DNA of 45,403 nt. Source: a virus. The position numbers were made by a program, and so were the translations under genes. Below are positions 1 to 6,670 of this stretch, piece after piece. Positions within the stretch are counted from its first letter, which is position 1. Each line of letters opens with the position of its first letter. Below the pieces are notes generated by a model. It had not been told where the DNA came from. It ran no database searches and saw only the letters and a list, made by a program, of their open reading frames with translations. The DNA is taken from IMG/VR virus record IMGVR_UViG_3300006735_000064, positions 1 to 45,403 of that record; one strand, given 5' to 3'.

Positions 1-177
1 GCAAAGAAAGTTGTATATTATTCAGTAACAGTTGGTGCAGAAAATAAAACTGAAGCAAAGAGAATTGCATCTGATTTTGAACATTGCCAACATTATGAAG
101 AGGTTGAAAGATGTGATGGATATGAGTATAAGGTAGGTAAACTATTAGAAACAACTGATGAAAAGTGGTTAAAATGA
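1..177 (+). CDS. Partial hypothetical protein (3' end only)
   Basis: The frame is open from base 1 to a TGA at 175-177, giving the last 58 residues of a protein whose start lies outside the window. The residues are charged and mixed alpha/beta (ends in EKWLK). The stop overlaps the ATG of the next gene (ATGA), the junction type used throughout this cluster, which supports its being real. No family recognised. Confidence 0.6.
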   Translation, partial: AKKVVYYSVTVGAENKTEAKRIASDFEHCQHYEEVERCDGYEYKVGKLLETTDEKWLK

Positions 178-356
178 AAAACGATCAATATGCGTGGGGT
201 CATGCACTCCCACTTCCAGCAACAAATCTGATGTCTGATGAGTGGGAGACACTCATTAGATTGATGAGAAATGAATGTGAGACATATATAGATGATGATA
301 CGGCACAATTAAATGCTAGACTATTAGGTAAACTTCTTATCCTTGCAAACACATGA
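174..356 (+). CDS. Small hypothetical protein (60 aa)
   Basis: I start it at ATG 174, which overlaps the upstream TGA; an in-frame GTG at 165 would add three residues. The protein has a Trp/Pro-containing N-terminus, then an amphipathic stretch (EWETLIRLMRNECE) that looks helical. It ends with an ATGA overlap into the next gene. Function unknown. Confidence 0.6.
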   Translation: MKNDQYAWGHALPLPATNLMSDEWETLIRLMRNECETYIDDDTAQLNARLLGKLLILANT

Positions 357-718
357 CTCAAACATTGACAATTGAATACACACTATCTGATGAAGAGTTA
401 GATGGTATTTTAGAGATGGCAGGTTACGGTTGTAACTACTGGGCAGATGAATTAGATTACAAGACAGTAGATGGTAAGTTGGTTGCTACCATACATGATG
501 CTGAAGAAGAGTCAGAGTTTGACTTCACTAAAGATTGTCTTGAAAGAGCAATTGTAAAGATTGCTGGTGCAAAAACTGTTAATGAAGTTGGTCTATCTGA
601 TGATCGAAGAGCAATGGTGTATGAGTATATAATCAACCCAGAGAATAATGTATGTGATGCTGATATGGCAGACTGGTTTGTACAAACTGCAATACATGGT
701 GAGGTAATATATGGATGA
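353..718 (+). CDS. Hypothetical acidic protein (121 aa)
   Basis: ATG at 353 overlaps the upstream stop. The protein is strongly acidic with little basic charge. It contains GYGCNYWADELDY near residues 25-37, a segment I associate with conserved hypothetical proteins of T4-like cyanophages, and later an FVQTAIHGEVIYG C-terminus. Translationally coupled to both neighbours. I do not know its function. Confidence 0.7.
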   Translation: MTQTLTIEYTLSDEELDGILEMAGYGCNYWADELDYKTVDGKLVATIHDAEEESEFDFTKDCLERAIVKIAGAKTVNEVGLSDDRRAMVYEYIINPENNVCDADMADWFVQTAIHGEVIYG

Positions 719-950
719 TATACTAATAGATGATAAAGGTTATCATTATTCAATGGTACTATCAGAGAATGAATTGCGTATCCTTACCAGTGCTTTAATG
801 GCACTAGGTAAGGATGAACAGACCATTATTGAAGAACAATATGGTAAGTGCAGTGAATTGTACGATAAATTGTGCTATCCTCTCACAGAGGGTGTGACAG
901 TCAACAAAGTGGCACATAGAAAGTTGCACAGTGACCTAGACGCATTATAA
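711..950 (+). CDS. Small hypothetical protein (79 aa)
   Basis: Starts at ATG 711, overlapping the upstream gene by 8 nt. A short beta-like N-terminus is followed by a helical segment (NELRILTSALMAL) and a second helix with paired Cys residues in the middle. Last gene of this coupled run: a new promoter (TATAAT 946-951) overlaps its 3' end. Function unknown. Confidence 0.65.
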   Translation: MDDILIDDKGYHYSMVLSENELRILTSALMALGKDEQTIIEEQYGKCSELYDKLCYPLTEGVTVNKVAHRKLHSDLDAL

Positions 951-951
951 T
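924..951 (+). promoter_or_regulatory. Sigma70-like promoter for the gene at 977
   Basis: TTGCAC at 924-929, a 16-nt spacer and TATAAT at 946-951. It lies about 25 nt before the ATG at 977 and overlaps the end of the preceding gene. The -10 is a perfect consensus and the -35 matches at four positions. Confidence 0.5.
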
Positions 952-976
952 AGAATAGTAAACAACAAAGGAGTCC

Positions 977-1162
977 ATGAGGTATTCAGTTCATTGCCCT
1001 TCAGCATCATTTGAGAACAGTTCATTTGTTGATCTTGATGACTGCTGGGGTTTATGTCTTGACCTATCTGAAGAGTATGGTTATGCTGAAGTACGTCATG
1101 GTGACACTGTGATGGGATCTTACACTAATGGTGGGTATTCACTCACTAATGGAGGACAGTAA
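977..1162 (+). CDS. Small hypothetical protein (61 aa)
   Basis: Start ATG 977 has a good ribosome site (AAAGGAG, about 6 nt upstream) and a promoter just before it, so it is probably a single-gene transcript. The protein holds a DLDDCWGLCLDLSEEYGYAEV segment followed by a turn-rich tail. Its stop lies inside a 7-bp hairpin (1154-1173) that may end transcription. Function unknown. Confidence 0.65.
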   Translation: MRYSVHCPSASFENSSFVDLDDCWGLCLDLSEEYGYAEVRHGDTVMGSYTNGGYSLTNGGQ

Positions 1163-1173
1163 ACAAACTGTCC
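1154..1173 (+). terminator. Hairpin overlapping a stop codon, possible terminator
   Basis: GGACAGT (1154-1160) pairs perfectly with ACTGTCC (1167-1173) around a 6-nt loop and covers the TAA of the preceding gene. There is no T-run after it, so termination is uncertain. The half-site ACTGTCC recurs after the stop near 9682 and before the ATG at 9500. Confidence 0.35.
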
Positions 1174-1182
1174 CCTAACTGG

Positions 1183-1215
1183 TTTACAGACCATTCAAAT
1201 CTGTTATACTAACAG
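1183..1215 (+). promoter_or_regulatory. Early promoter with the -10 inside a palindrome
   Basis: TTTACA (1183-1188), 16-nt spacer, TATACT (1205-1210). The -10 is embedded in the perfect inverted repeat CTGTTA-TAC-TAACAG (1201-1215), an operator-like arrangement also seen at 4656-4670. The predicted start is about 1217, next to an ATG that opens a 14-codon leader frame. Confidence 0.55.
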
Positions 1216-1296
1216 TATGGAAACGAGGAGATGGATGTGCCTCTCGGTTCGCAACCGATAAAAGAACTAACATCCCCTAGGTCTTTCTTCTTTATT

Positions 1297-1431
1297 ATGA
1301 ACACAACACTTCGCTACTGGTTCCCAGATGAGCAATTCGCAAGAAAGATCTCATTCAGGACTTACGCTCAAGCACTTACATGTATTGAGACTTTCAAGAA
1401 GATCAATGTTAAATCAGAGGTAGTAGTATGA
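1297..1431 (+). CDS. Small hypothetical protein (44 aa)
   Basis: The frame is open from ATG 1231 (66 aa), but I prefer ATG 1297. The residues from there (RYWFPDEQFARKISFRTYAQA) have the look of short conserved cyanophage proteins, whereas the upstream part is spanned by a hairpin and reads as non-conserved. Neither start has a well-spaced ribosome site. It ends with an ATGA overlap into 1428. Function unknown. Confidence 0.5.
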   Translation: MNTTLRYWFPDEQFARKISFRTYAQALTCIETFKKINVKSEVVV

Positions 1432-1610
1432 GAAAACTATCACTAGAGCAACATGAATTTGATGTACTCAAAGCGATCATTGATGACCGATTGAATACAT
1501 TTCAGAAGAATCTAGCAAAGAATTGGGATAGATTGGATGAGTATGAGAGAGATATAACAAATTATACTACATACGATCTCCACCGCAAATTACACAATGT
1601 CGGCAATTAA
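1428..1610 (+). CDS. Small hypothetical protein (60 aa)
   Basis: ATG overlaps the upstream TGA. Predicted to be mostly helical: LSLEQHEFDVLKAIIDDRL, then a charged second helix. It overlaps the next start by 14 nt. Function unknown. Confidence 0.6.
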   Translation: MRKLSLEQHEFDVLKAIIDDRLNTFQKNLAKNWDRLDEYERDITNYTTYDLHRKLHNVGN

Positions 1611-1794
1611 TGACAGACTCGACCTATTATCAGAAGTATTAGTTGATTTCTGCACTCTACATGACCTACCAGAGGCGAGTGCAGATGATATACTATATAC
1701 TGCTACTATAGGTGATGAACCAGCATTATCTGATTACCAGAGAGACTGGTTAAGATTGTACATTTCAGTATGGGACACTATTGCCAATGACTGA
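1597..1794 (+). CDS. Small hypothetical acidic protein (65 aa)
   Basis: Starts at ATG 1597 inside the end of the preceding gene. Acidic and helical (INDRLDLLSEVLVDF). The TGA overlaps the ATGACTGA start of the next frame, so it is part of the same coupled chain. Function unknown. Confidence 0.6.
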   Translation: MSAINDRLDLLSEVLVDFCTLHDLPEASADDILYTATIGDEPALSDYQRDWLRLYISVWDTIAND

Positions 1795-1960
1795 ACTAAA
1801 AGAATACAGAATTGTTGCTTCAAGAGTAACAAACTACGTTGCTTACATTGAAGCATACGACAAGATTGAAGCAGAGTCAATCTCCAGATCATCAGGTATT
1901 GACTGGCAATTTATTGATGATGATGATTATGATGTTTACGAAATTGAGGAGGTTGAATGA
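1787..1960 (+). CDS. Small hypothetical protein (57 aa)
   Basis: Frame read directly from ATG 1787 to TGA 1958-1960. It overlaps the upstream gene by 8 nt and the downstream gene by 4 nt. Residues: a beta-like N-terminus (KEYRIVASRVTNYVAYIEA) and an acidic tail with four consecutive Asp. The precise fit between its neighbours is the main support. Function unknown. Confidence 0.6.
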   Translation: MTELKEYRIVASRVTNYVAYIEAYDKIEAESISRSSGIDWQFIDDDDYDVYEIEEVE

Positions 1961-2103
1961 TTGATTTTGATGCTACCTTAACTGGAACTGAACAAGAAGA
2001 ACTTTATTCAGAGTTTCAGGAGTGGTTAAATGAATGTCCACTTAAAATAACAAACTATCAGGATTTTACTGATTTCTTTGAAGTTACCTTTGCATTTGAT
2101 TAA
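1957..2103 (+). CDS. Small hypothetical protein (48 aa)
   Basis: ATG 1957 overlaps the upstream TGA; the stop is TAA 2101-2103. Acidic, with aromatic residues near the C-terminus (DFTDFFEVTFAFD). The next gene starts one base after the stop. A GAGGAGG ribosome site just upstream supports the start. Function unknown. Confidence 0.6.
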   Translation: MIDFDATLTGTEQEELYSEFQEWLNECPLKITNYQDFTDFFEVTFAFD

Positions 2104-2104
2104 A

Positions 2105-2371
2105 ATGAAACCAACAGTCACAGTTAATTCTGAATTCTTTGGTATGACATTCTTCTTTGATGATGACAACAGTCTAATGTATGCACCCTCATATATTGAT
2201 GGTGGATATGATGAAGATTGTGTTGGTTATGTATCAGAGTGGGATGATTATTATCAAGATGAAGGTACAAACGAAACATTAGTACCTAGACTACTTGATG
2301 TTATTCAAGCATTAGTCACACGCAAATACGATTTCCTACTCACATCAAAAGGTCTTGAGGTAAAAGAATGA
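2105..2371 (+). CDS. Hypothetical acidic protein (88 aa)
   Basis: I place the start at ATG 2105; the frame is open to a TTG at 2078, but that would overlap the previous gene. The protein is beta-rich and very acidic (FFFDDDNSLMYAPSYIDGGY), then helical (RLLDVIQALV). Ends with an ATGA overlap. Function unknown. Confidence 0.6.
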   Translation: MKPTVTVNSEFFGMTFFFDDDNSLMYAPSYIDGGYDEDCVGYVSEWDDYYQDEGTNETLVPRLLDVIQALVTRKYDFLLTSKGLEVKE

Positions 2372-2574
2372 CTTACGAAAACACAACTCACCGATTAAAC
2401 TTGACAGGTGGACAGATCTCCACTATACTGTATGTCATGGAGGGATACATTAACCCTTCAGATGATTACTCTTACGACCCTGAATTTAGAGAAGATATTG
2501 ATATGATCTTTGCTGAATTAGAGTCTGTGACTGATAATTATTATGCAAAGAAAGAGGAGGAGGCAAACAAGTGA
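2368..2574 (+). CDS. Small hypothetical acidic protein (68 aa)
   Basis: ATG overlaps the preceding TGA. Contains LTGGQISTILYVMEGYI, probably a helix, and ends in a charged helix whose codons supply the GAGGAGG ribosome site for the next gene. Function unknown. Confidence 0.6.
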   Translation: MTYENTTHRLNLTGGQISTILYVMEGYINPSDDYSYDPEFREDIDMIFAELESVTDNYYAKKEEEANK

Positions 2575-2867
2575 CCAAATTCTATTCACAACACTACGAC
2601 AATCAGCGATACAATAGTATCAATGCTCAAGCATTATATAAAGAGTTTCCCCCAACATTTCAAGAGACTGAAGAGAAATGGAAGATGAAACTATTCAAGT
2701 CTCGCAAGTGTCGTAACGCATCTAATGTTCGTAAGATATTAGACTGGGAACTATCAGATGAAGAGTTCTATGAGTTACGATACAAAGCAGAGACATTTCC
2801 CGTAGTCTATGACAAGTGGGGATTCAAACGTCAAGGTGACTTTCTTAATCTAAAAGGTAAACTATGA
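2571..2867 (+). CDS. Hypothetical basic protein (98 aa), GTG start
   Basis: Starts at GTG 2571 in a GTGA overlap, with GAGGAGGAGG about 8 nt upstream. Unlike its acidic neighbours it is rich in Lys and Arg (KMKLFKSRKCRNASNVRKIL at about residues 38-57), with a C-terminal GDFLNLKGKL. A nucleic-acid or protein-binding role is possible but only a guess from charge. Confidence 0.65.
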   Translation: MTKFYSQHYDNQRYNSINAQALYKEFPPTFQETEEKWKMKLFKSRKCRNASNVRKILDWELSDEEFYELRYKAETFPVVYDKWGFKRQGDFLNLKGKL

Positions 2868-3067
2868 AACTTGAAATGATTCATCTCTATACTGATGAGA
2901 TTATCAACCTAGAGTTAGGAGATACATCTCAACTCGCAAGGACAAGAATACAAGATCAAGAGTCATTGAGTTATAGAGTAAGAGACATCAAACAAATGAT
3001 GTATGCCTTACGCTCACTTGATACCATTAAGATAGGTGAAGATGTAGAGGAGGATGATAATGATTAA
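2864..3067 (+). CDS. Small hypothetical protein (67 aa)
   Basis: ATG overlaps the upstream TGA. Mixed charge with a helical middle (VRDIKQMMYALRSLDTIKI) and an acidic end (EDVEEDDND). Overlaps the next start. Function unknown. Confidence 0.6.
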   Translation: MKLEMIHLYTDEIINLELGDTSQLARTRIQDQESLSYRVRDIKQMMYALRSLDTIKIGEDVEEDDND

Positions 3068-3248
3068 TGTTACTGATGAACACCTCAACAAACTATTTTC
3101 CATCATGGCACAAGAAATCGACAGAGACAACTTATCAGAGAGTGATAAGAGTAAACTATCAATTGATGATTGTTTTGAACTAGCAATTGAAGATCTCGCA
3201 GCAGAGAAAGAAGTGACAGTTGACTATTATATGGCAGAATTTATGTAG
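3060..3248 (+). CDS. Small hypothetical acidic protein (62 aa)
   Basis: I choose ATG 3060 over the in-frame ATG 3054 because the ribosome site AGAGGAGG (3046-3053) abuts 3054 but is well spaced from 3060. Acidic and helical throughout (DEHLNKLFSIMAQEID). Last member of the coupled chain that begins near 1428. Function unknown. Confidence 0.6.
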   Translation: MINVTDEHLNKLFSIMAQEIDRDNLSESDKSKLSIDDCFELAIEDLAAEKEVTVDYYMAEFM

Positions 3249-3286
3249 TTATACATATATCTTGTCCATTCAAATAGTAGGCAATT

Positions 3287-3451
3287 ATGTCTTCTACTGA
3301 ACAAGCACTAATCACAGAATATCAAGATCTTATTGCTGATCTACAATTTCAAGTAGAGAGACTTAAGAAGAAAGAAACTGTGATGCTTCAAACTATTACA
3401 TCATTAAATCAACAAGTCAATGACCAGCACAACAAATGCTACGACTGTTAA
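3287..3451 (+). CDS. Small coiled-coil protein (54 aa)
   Basis: Read directly from ATG 3287 to TAA 3449-3451. Residues about 8-48 have heptad-like Leu/Ile/Val spacing (LITEYQDLIADLQFQVERL) typical of a short coiled coil. The tail is Cys-containing (NKCYDC). Overlaps the next frame by up to 32 nt. Function unknown. Confidence 0.5.
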   Translation: MSSTEQALITEYQDLIADLQFQVERLKKKETVMLQTITSLNQQVNDQHNKCYDC

Positions 3452-3695
3452 GTCTGATATGATACATGATCTACATTATCATGTAGAAAAAGGTAATTGT
3501 TTCGTTGTAACATTACTACAAGACTACGACTGGGAACCGATAGGATATGGTAATATATCCGTTGATACCTACATAATAGCAGATACAGACGACCATGCCA
3601 GATTCATTGTCTCAAGACTCTACCCTGAAGCAACCGTCACAGAAGTTAAAAGAGTTAATGCCGAACAATACGTTGCCCGTAGGTCTGAAGGTTAA
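3420..3695 (+). CDS. Hypothetical protein (91 aa)
   Basis: The longest start is ATG 3420; ATG 3459 (78 aa) would remove the overlap with the coiled-coil gene and is a real alternative. The pattern of a beta-rich stretch (CFVVTLLQDYDWEPIGY), then TYIIADTDDHARFIVSRLYP suggests a small alpha/beta fold. Function unknown. Confidence 0.6.
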   Translation: MTSTTNATTVKSDMIHDLHYHVEKGNCFVVTLLQDYDWEPIGYGNISVDTYIIADTDDHARFIVSRLYPEATVTEVKRVNAEQYVARRSEG

Positions 3696-3867
3696 ATACA
3701 GAGATGACATAGGAGAGATAGCATTTAGTTGTGATGATTGTGTTACTATAAGAATACACAATCCCAACTCAAGTGAGAGAAGAAGAGAAGTTAGGATAGT
3801 AGTACCTAACATAAGATTTGATGAAATTGAACTACTAACTGGAAACCACCGCCACCATTCTACATGA
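3658..3867 (+). CDS. Small beta-rich hypothetical protein (69 aa)
   Basis: The frame is open from ATG 3595, but I choose ATG 3658, which shortens the overlap with the preceding gene and begins just before a regular beta pattern (GLKVKYRDDIGEIAFSCDD, then CVTIRI). The sequence resembles short cyanophage proteins with an SH3-like barrel pattern; that is an impression, not a match. Ends with an ATGA overlap. Confidence 0.55.
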   Translation: MPNNTLPVGLKVKYRDDIGEIAFSCDDCVTIRIHNPNSSERRREVRIVVPNIRFDEIELLTGNHRHHST

Positions 3868-4004
3868 ACCCAGACTATGAAGGATCAAATGTAATTGATG
3901 TATTTGATGATCCCAATTACAGAGAATCAATTATTAGATCAGCATCCAATGAGTTATTGTATGATGCTGAAGAATATCTCCCACAGGAGTTAGATGTTTA
4001 TTAA
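3864..4004 (+). CDS. Small hypothetical acidic protein (46 aa)
   Basis: ATG overlaps the previous TGA; TAA at 4002-4004. Acidic and helical, with a short polar N-terminus (MNPDYEGSNVIDVFDDPNY). A long hairpin follows directly and probably closes this transcription unit. Function unknown. Confidence 0.55.
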   Translation: MNPDYEGSNVIDVFDDPNYRESIIRSASNELLYDAEEYLPQELDVY

Positions 4005-4006
4005 TA

Positions 4007-4040
4007 GCACAGAGAGACCCCTAGGAGGGTCTGTGTGTGC
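4007..4040 (+). terminator. Long hairpin after a gene end, possible terminator
   Basis: AGACCC (4015-4020) pairs with GGGTCT (4027-4032) around CTAGGA; the stem is extended by GCACA (4007-4011) with TGTGC (4036-4040) across a small internal loop. No T-run follows. Its place between a stop codon and a new promoter region suggests a transcription boundary. Confidence 0.4.
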
Positions 4041-4063
4041 CACTAATCAAAGTGTCCACCAAA

Positions 4064-4094
4064 TAGTACATAACCCCCTCTTTGTGGTTATACT
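4064..4094 (+). promoter_or_regulatory. Probable promoter for the gene at 4119
   Basis: TATACT at 4089-4094 sits in the context GTGGTTATACTATAAG, close to the TGTTATAMT form of the other early promoters here and containing the small palindrome TTATA-C-TATAA. The -35 region (4064-4071) is poor. The following ATG is at 4119. Confidence 0.35.
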
Positions 4095-4118
4095 ATAAGA
4101 GTTCACAATTCATTTACT

Positions 4119-4250
4119 ATGTTTATTGTTTTCACGCAACCATGCAAGTTCACAAAATCATATGATGAAGCAGTGGCAATTGCTGATGCTCATTTTGATA
4201 AGACTCGTGAAGTTGTAGCAGTTGAGCAAGTTGAGTTTAAAAATGACTGA
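4119..4250 (+). CDS. Small hypothetical protein (43 aa)
   Basis: Read directly from ATG 4119 to TGA 4248-4250. Alternating pattern MFIVFTQPCKF, a helix (SYDEAVAIADAHFDKT) and a final strand. Overlaps the next gene by 8 nt (ATGACTGA), the same junction used near 1787. Function unknown. Confidence 0.55.
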   Translation: MFIVFTQPCKFTKSYDEAVAIADAHFDKTREVVAVEQVEFKND

Positions 4251-4656
4251 ACTATCCAATAAGGTTACTGTGTTAAAGTACACTGCATTGCTTTGTAACG
4301 CACTTGTAGACCATTACATACATCATTCTATTAGGTTGAGTGAGCAAACACTCATATCAAGACCTGATAGTAAATCTACCAAAGAAAGACTTGAGATGCT
4401 CAAGTTAGGCATCACTAAAGTGTCATTTATCTTTGAGACTGGTAGAAAGTATCACAAGATCCTAGAAATAGATTCTCGTGGAGATCAATCTACTCATGCT
4501 TTTGTTGATAAAGAGACTGGTGATGTATTCAAACCAGCAAGTTATAAGTCACCAGCAAAAGGTGTACGTTATAACCTATTAGATGAACAATCTCGAAATG
4601 ATTGTTTAAAATATGCTGAATGGACTGGAGGTTATCTTTACAAATCATTCATTTAG
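4243..4656 (+). CDS. Conserved-looking hypothetical protein (137 aa)
   Basis: Start set at ATG 4243; a TTG at 4222 in frame would overlap the small upstream gene. N-terminal helix (VTVLKYTALLCNALVDHYI), then a beta-rich C-terminal half with AFVDKETGDVFKPASYKSPA and NDCLKYAEWTGGYLY. I associate this C-terminal pattern with an uncharacterised family common in T4-like cyanophages. Function unknown. Confidence 0.65.
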   Translation: MTELSNKVTVLKYTALLCNALVDHYIHHSIRLSEQTLISRPDSKSTKERLEMLKLGITKVSFIFETGRKYHKILEIDSRGDQSTHAFVDKETGDVFKPASYKSPAKGVRYNLLDEQSRNDCLKYAEWTGGYLYKSFI

Positions 4657-4670
4657 TGTTATAATAACAC
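4637..4670 (+). promoter_or_regulatory. Strong early promoter with the -10 inside a palindrome
   Basis: TTTACA (4637-4642), 17-nt spacer, TATAAT (4660-4665). The -10 lies within GTGTTA-TAA-TAACAC (4656-4670), a perfect 6-bp inverted repeat. It would drive the 4730-8204 operon, including the methyltransferase and ho1. Confidence 0.6.
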
Positions 4671-4729
4671 AGTAAGATAGAAGTCTCATATTAAATAGTG
4701 TTAAATCCATTTTCATTCACTAAAACACA

Positions 4730-4972
4730 ATGAGCAGATCACGTTACAATGTAGTTGCCGAGCATGTGCTTGAACTACTTGAACCAATTGATGACAATTT
4801 AAAGGTCAAACCAAAGCAAAGTATCTCTACCAGAGAGTTACAATTGTTTTGGAAATATCATGGTTATTTTGCTAATGACTTCGCAAGAGGTGTAGCAAAA
4901 GCATTACCAGATAAGTATGAATTCATATCTTACGACCATTTAAATAACAAATTGGAGGTAAAGATCAAATGA
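4730..4972 (+). CDS. Small hypothetical protein (80 aa)
   Basis: First gene after the palindromic promoter. N-terminal helix (RYNVVAEHVLELLEPI), a Lys-rich linker (KVKPKQSI), then STRELQLFWKYHGYFANDFARGVAKAL, which reads like a small helical DNA- or protein-binding module. Ends with an ATGA overlap. Function unknown. Confidence 0.6.
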   Translation: MSRSRYNVVAEHVLELLEPIDDNLKVKPKQSISTRELQLFWKYHGYFANDFARGVAKALPDKYEFISYDHLNNKLEVKIK

Positions 4973-5199
4973 GTGCTATTAGTGAACAAACAAGTGTATC
5001 AAGACAATTTGATACTATTATGAAGAACAGACACCGTAGATTCAGGTATCTAATGAGAAATGATAGAATAGATGATGCAATGGCAATTGCAGATGAATTC
5101 TTTGAGTGGTTAAATCCTGAAATTGAATTGAATGAAGATGTACTTGGTTACTATTGTGAGGATGAATTAGAAGATATTTACAATGAGGCAAGACAATGA
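4969..5199 (+). CDS. Small hypothetical protein (76 aa)
   Basis: ATGA overlap at both ends. A basic N-terminal part (MKNRHRRFRYLMRNDR) is followed by an acidic C-terminal part (ELNEDVLGYYCEDELEDIY). Mostly helical. Function unknown. Confidence 0.6.
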   Translation: MSAISEQTSVSRQFDTIMKNRHRRFRYLMRNDRIDDAMAIADEFFEWLNPEIELNEDVLGYYCEDELEDIYNEARQ

Positions 5200-5438
5200 G
5201 TAACACAGTTGTTATACATGAACGGTATCCATATCGTTTTGTTACCAATGGTACACTAGAGAATAATACTGCTGATTGTCGTATTCAAAAGTTTGATGAA
5301 TACAAACACAGTTATAAAGATATGTACTTGTGTGATAATCAAGTACAATTTGGTATTGCAATTGAGGATTTAGAGTACACAAAATGGTTAGATCCAGCAG
5401 GTGTACCATGTTATACTAAAGGTGATTATTATGAGTGA
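5196..5438 (+). CDS. Hypothetical protein (80 aa)
   Basis: Starts at ATG 5196 in an ATGA overlap. Aromatic-rich with three Cys (AD-C-RI, LCDN, VPCYTKGDYYE) and probably beta-structured. Overlaps the next gene by 8 nt. Function unknown. Confidence 0.6.
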   Translation: MSNTVVIHERYPYRFVTNGTLENNTADCRIQKFDEYKHSYKDMYLCDNQVQFGIAIEDLEYTKWLDPAGVPCYTKGDYYE

Positions 5439-5580
5439 TGAATTTCATAGAATTGCAAGTAGTCTTGAAAGAATAGCACAAGCATTAGAACATTTACATA
5501 TTGAATCGATTGACCATGCACATATAGATGACATTGGAGAGATTCATGGTGATGTTGTTACTCACCCTAAACAATTCTAA
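5431..5580 (+). CDS. Small hypothetical protein (49 aa)
   Basis: Read directly from ATG 5431 to TAA 5578-5580. A helix (RIASSLERIAQALEHLHI) is followed by a His-rich segment with six His in about 25 residues (HLHIESIDHAHIDDIGEIHG). Metal binding is conceivable but unsupported otherwise. The stop shares a base with the next ATG. Confidence 0.55.
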   Translation: MSDEFHRIASSLERIAQALEHLHIESIDHAHIDDIGEIHGDVVTHPKQF

Positions 5581-5753
5581 TGATTAAAGAACAAGATTAT
5601 ATGTCAAGTGATGTGTGGAAAAGAAATATTCCACCAGTCAGTAACTATAAACGTGGTAGTGCCTATAATCAATTTGGTATGTGGGTGATGTGGATTTACT
5701 ATATCATAATACCTATGATGATAGTGAGAATGATATGGGATATAATCAAATGA
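5580..5753 (+). CDS. Small single-pass membrane protein (57 aa)
   Basis: Read from ATG 5580 to TGA 5751-5753. Polar N-terminal half, then one hydrophobic segment at about residues 36-54 (WVMWIYYIIIPMMIV), with Arg and Lys at the end. It is coupled by ATGA to the methyltransferase. A membrane-associated role fits the helix; nothing more specific is visible. Confidence 0.55.
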   Translation: MIKEQDYMSSDVWKRNIPPVSNYKRGSAYNQFGMWVMWIYYIIIPMMIVRMIWDIIK

Positions 5754-6670
5754 GAGACACAATTTTATATGGTGATTGTAGAGAGACCTTGTGTGGTTTC
5801 TTACCCAATTCAGCAAGAATGTGTGTCACATCTCCACCATATTACGGTTTAAGAGACTATGGTGGAGAAGATAATCAAATAGGACAAGAACAAAGTCCTG
5901 AAGAATACATACAACAATTAGTTGAAGTATTCAGACAAGTTAAGAATGTATTGACTGATGATGGTACATTATGGTTGAATATTGGTGACAGTTATTATAA
6001 CTATCGTCCTGGAAAAGGACAAGCATTAGTACAACAAACTGTATCAAATAATAAACAAGATTTACCAGACAAATGTGCTAAACGTGCTAATAAATTAGAA
6101 GGACTAAAAGAGAAAGATCTCATAGGTATTCCATGGATGTTAGCATTTGCATTACGCAATGATGGTTGGTATTTAAGACAAGATATTATATGGCATAAAC
6201 CTAATCCAATGCCTGAAAGTGTGAAGGATAGATGTACAAAATCACATGAGTATATCTTCCTCTTAAGTAAGAATAAGAAATACTATTATGACAATGAAAG
6301 TATCAAAGAACCAGCAAAAGATTGGGGTACAAGAGATAGAACTAACGGCAAGTATCATAATAAAGGTACAGGATTACAACCACATTCAGGACTGAATAAG
6401 AGTTATCCAACAAAGAATAAACGATCAGTCTGGAGTATAACTAACAAACCATATAAAGGTAGTCACTTTGCAACATTTCCACCTGATTTGATTGAACCAT
6501 GTATTAAAGCAGGTAGTCAACCCAATGATATTATACTAGATCCTTTTATGGGTTCAGGTACAACTGCAATGGTAGCAAAATCACTAGGTAGAGACTACAT
6601 AGGATGTGAATTACATGAAAACTATCAACCATTAATACATAAACGTATTGGTATCCACAATTACACATGA
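5750..6670 (+). CDS. DNA methyltransferase, N4-cytosine/N6-adenine type (beta-class)
   Basis: Would transfer a methyl group from S-adenosylmethionine to an exocyclic amine of cytosine or adenine in DNA. Catalytic motif IV, TSPPYYGLRDYG, is at residues 27-38, and the SAM-binding motif I, DPFMGSGTT, near the C-terminus at 264-272; this order defines the beta class. Between them lies a conserved-looking core (IPWMLAFALRNDGWYLRQ). TSPPY is commonest in N4-cytosine enzymes but does not settle the target base. I start at ATG 5750 (306 aa), overlapping the upstream TGA; an in-frame GTG at 5681 is unlikely since MRDTILYGDC is a typical enzyme start. No restriction gene is adjacent, so it is probably an orphan that protects or marks phage DNA. 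Confidence 0.9.
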   Translation: MRDTILYGDCRETLCGFLPNSARMCVTSPPYYGLRDYGGEDNQIGQEQSPEEYIQQLVEVFRQVKNVLTDDGTLWLNIGDSYYNYRPGKGQALVQQTVSNNKQDLPDKCAKRANKLEGLKEKDLIGIPWMLAFALRNDGWYLRQDIIWHKPNPMPESVKDRCTKSHEYIFLLSKNKKYYYDNESIKEPAKDWGTRDRTNGKYHNKGTGLQPHSGLNKSYPTKNKRSVWSITNKPYKGSHFATFPPDLIEPCIKAGSQPNDIILDPFMGSGTTAMVAKSLGRDYIGCELHENYQPLIHKRIGIHNYT

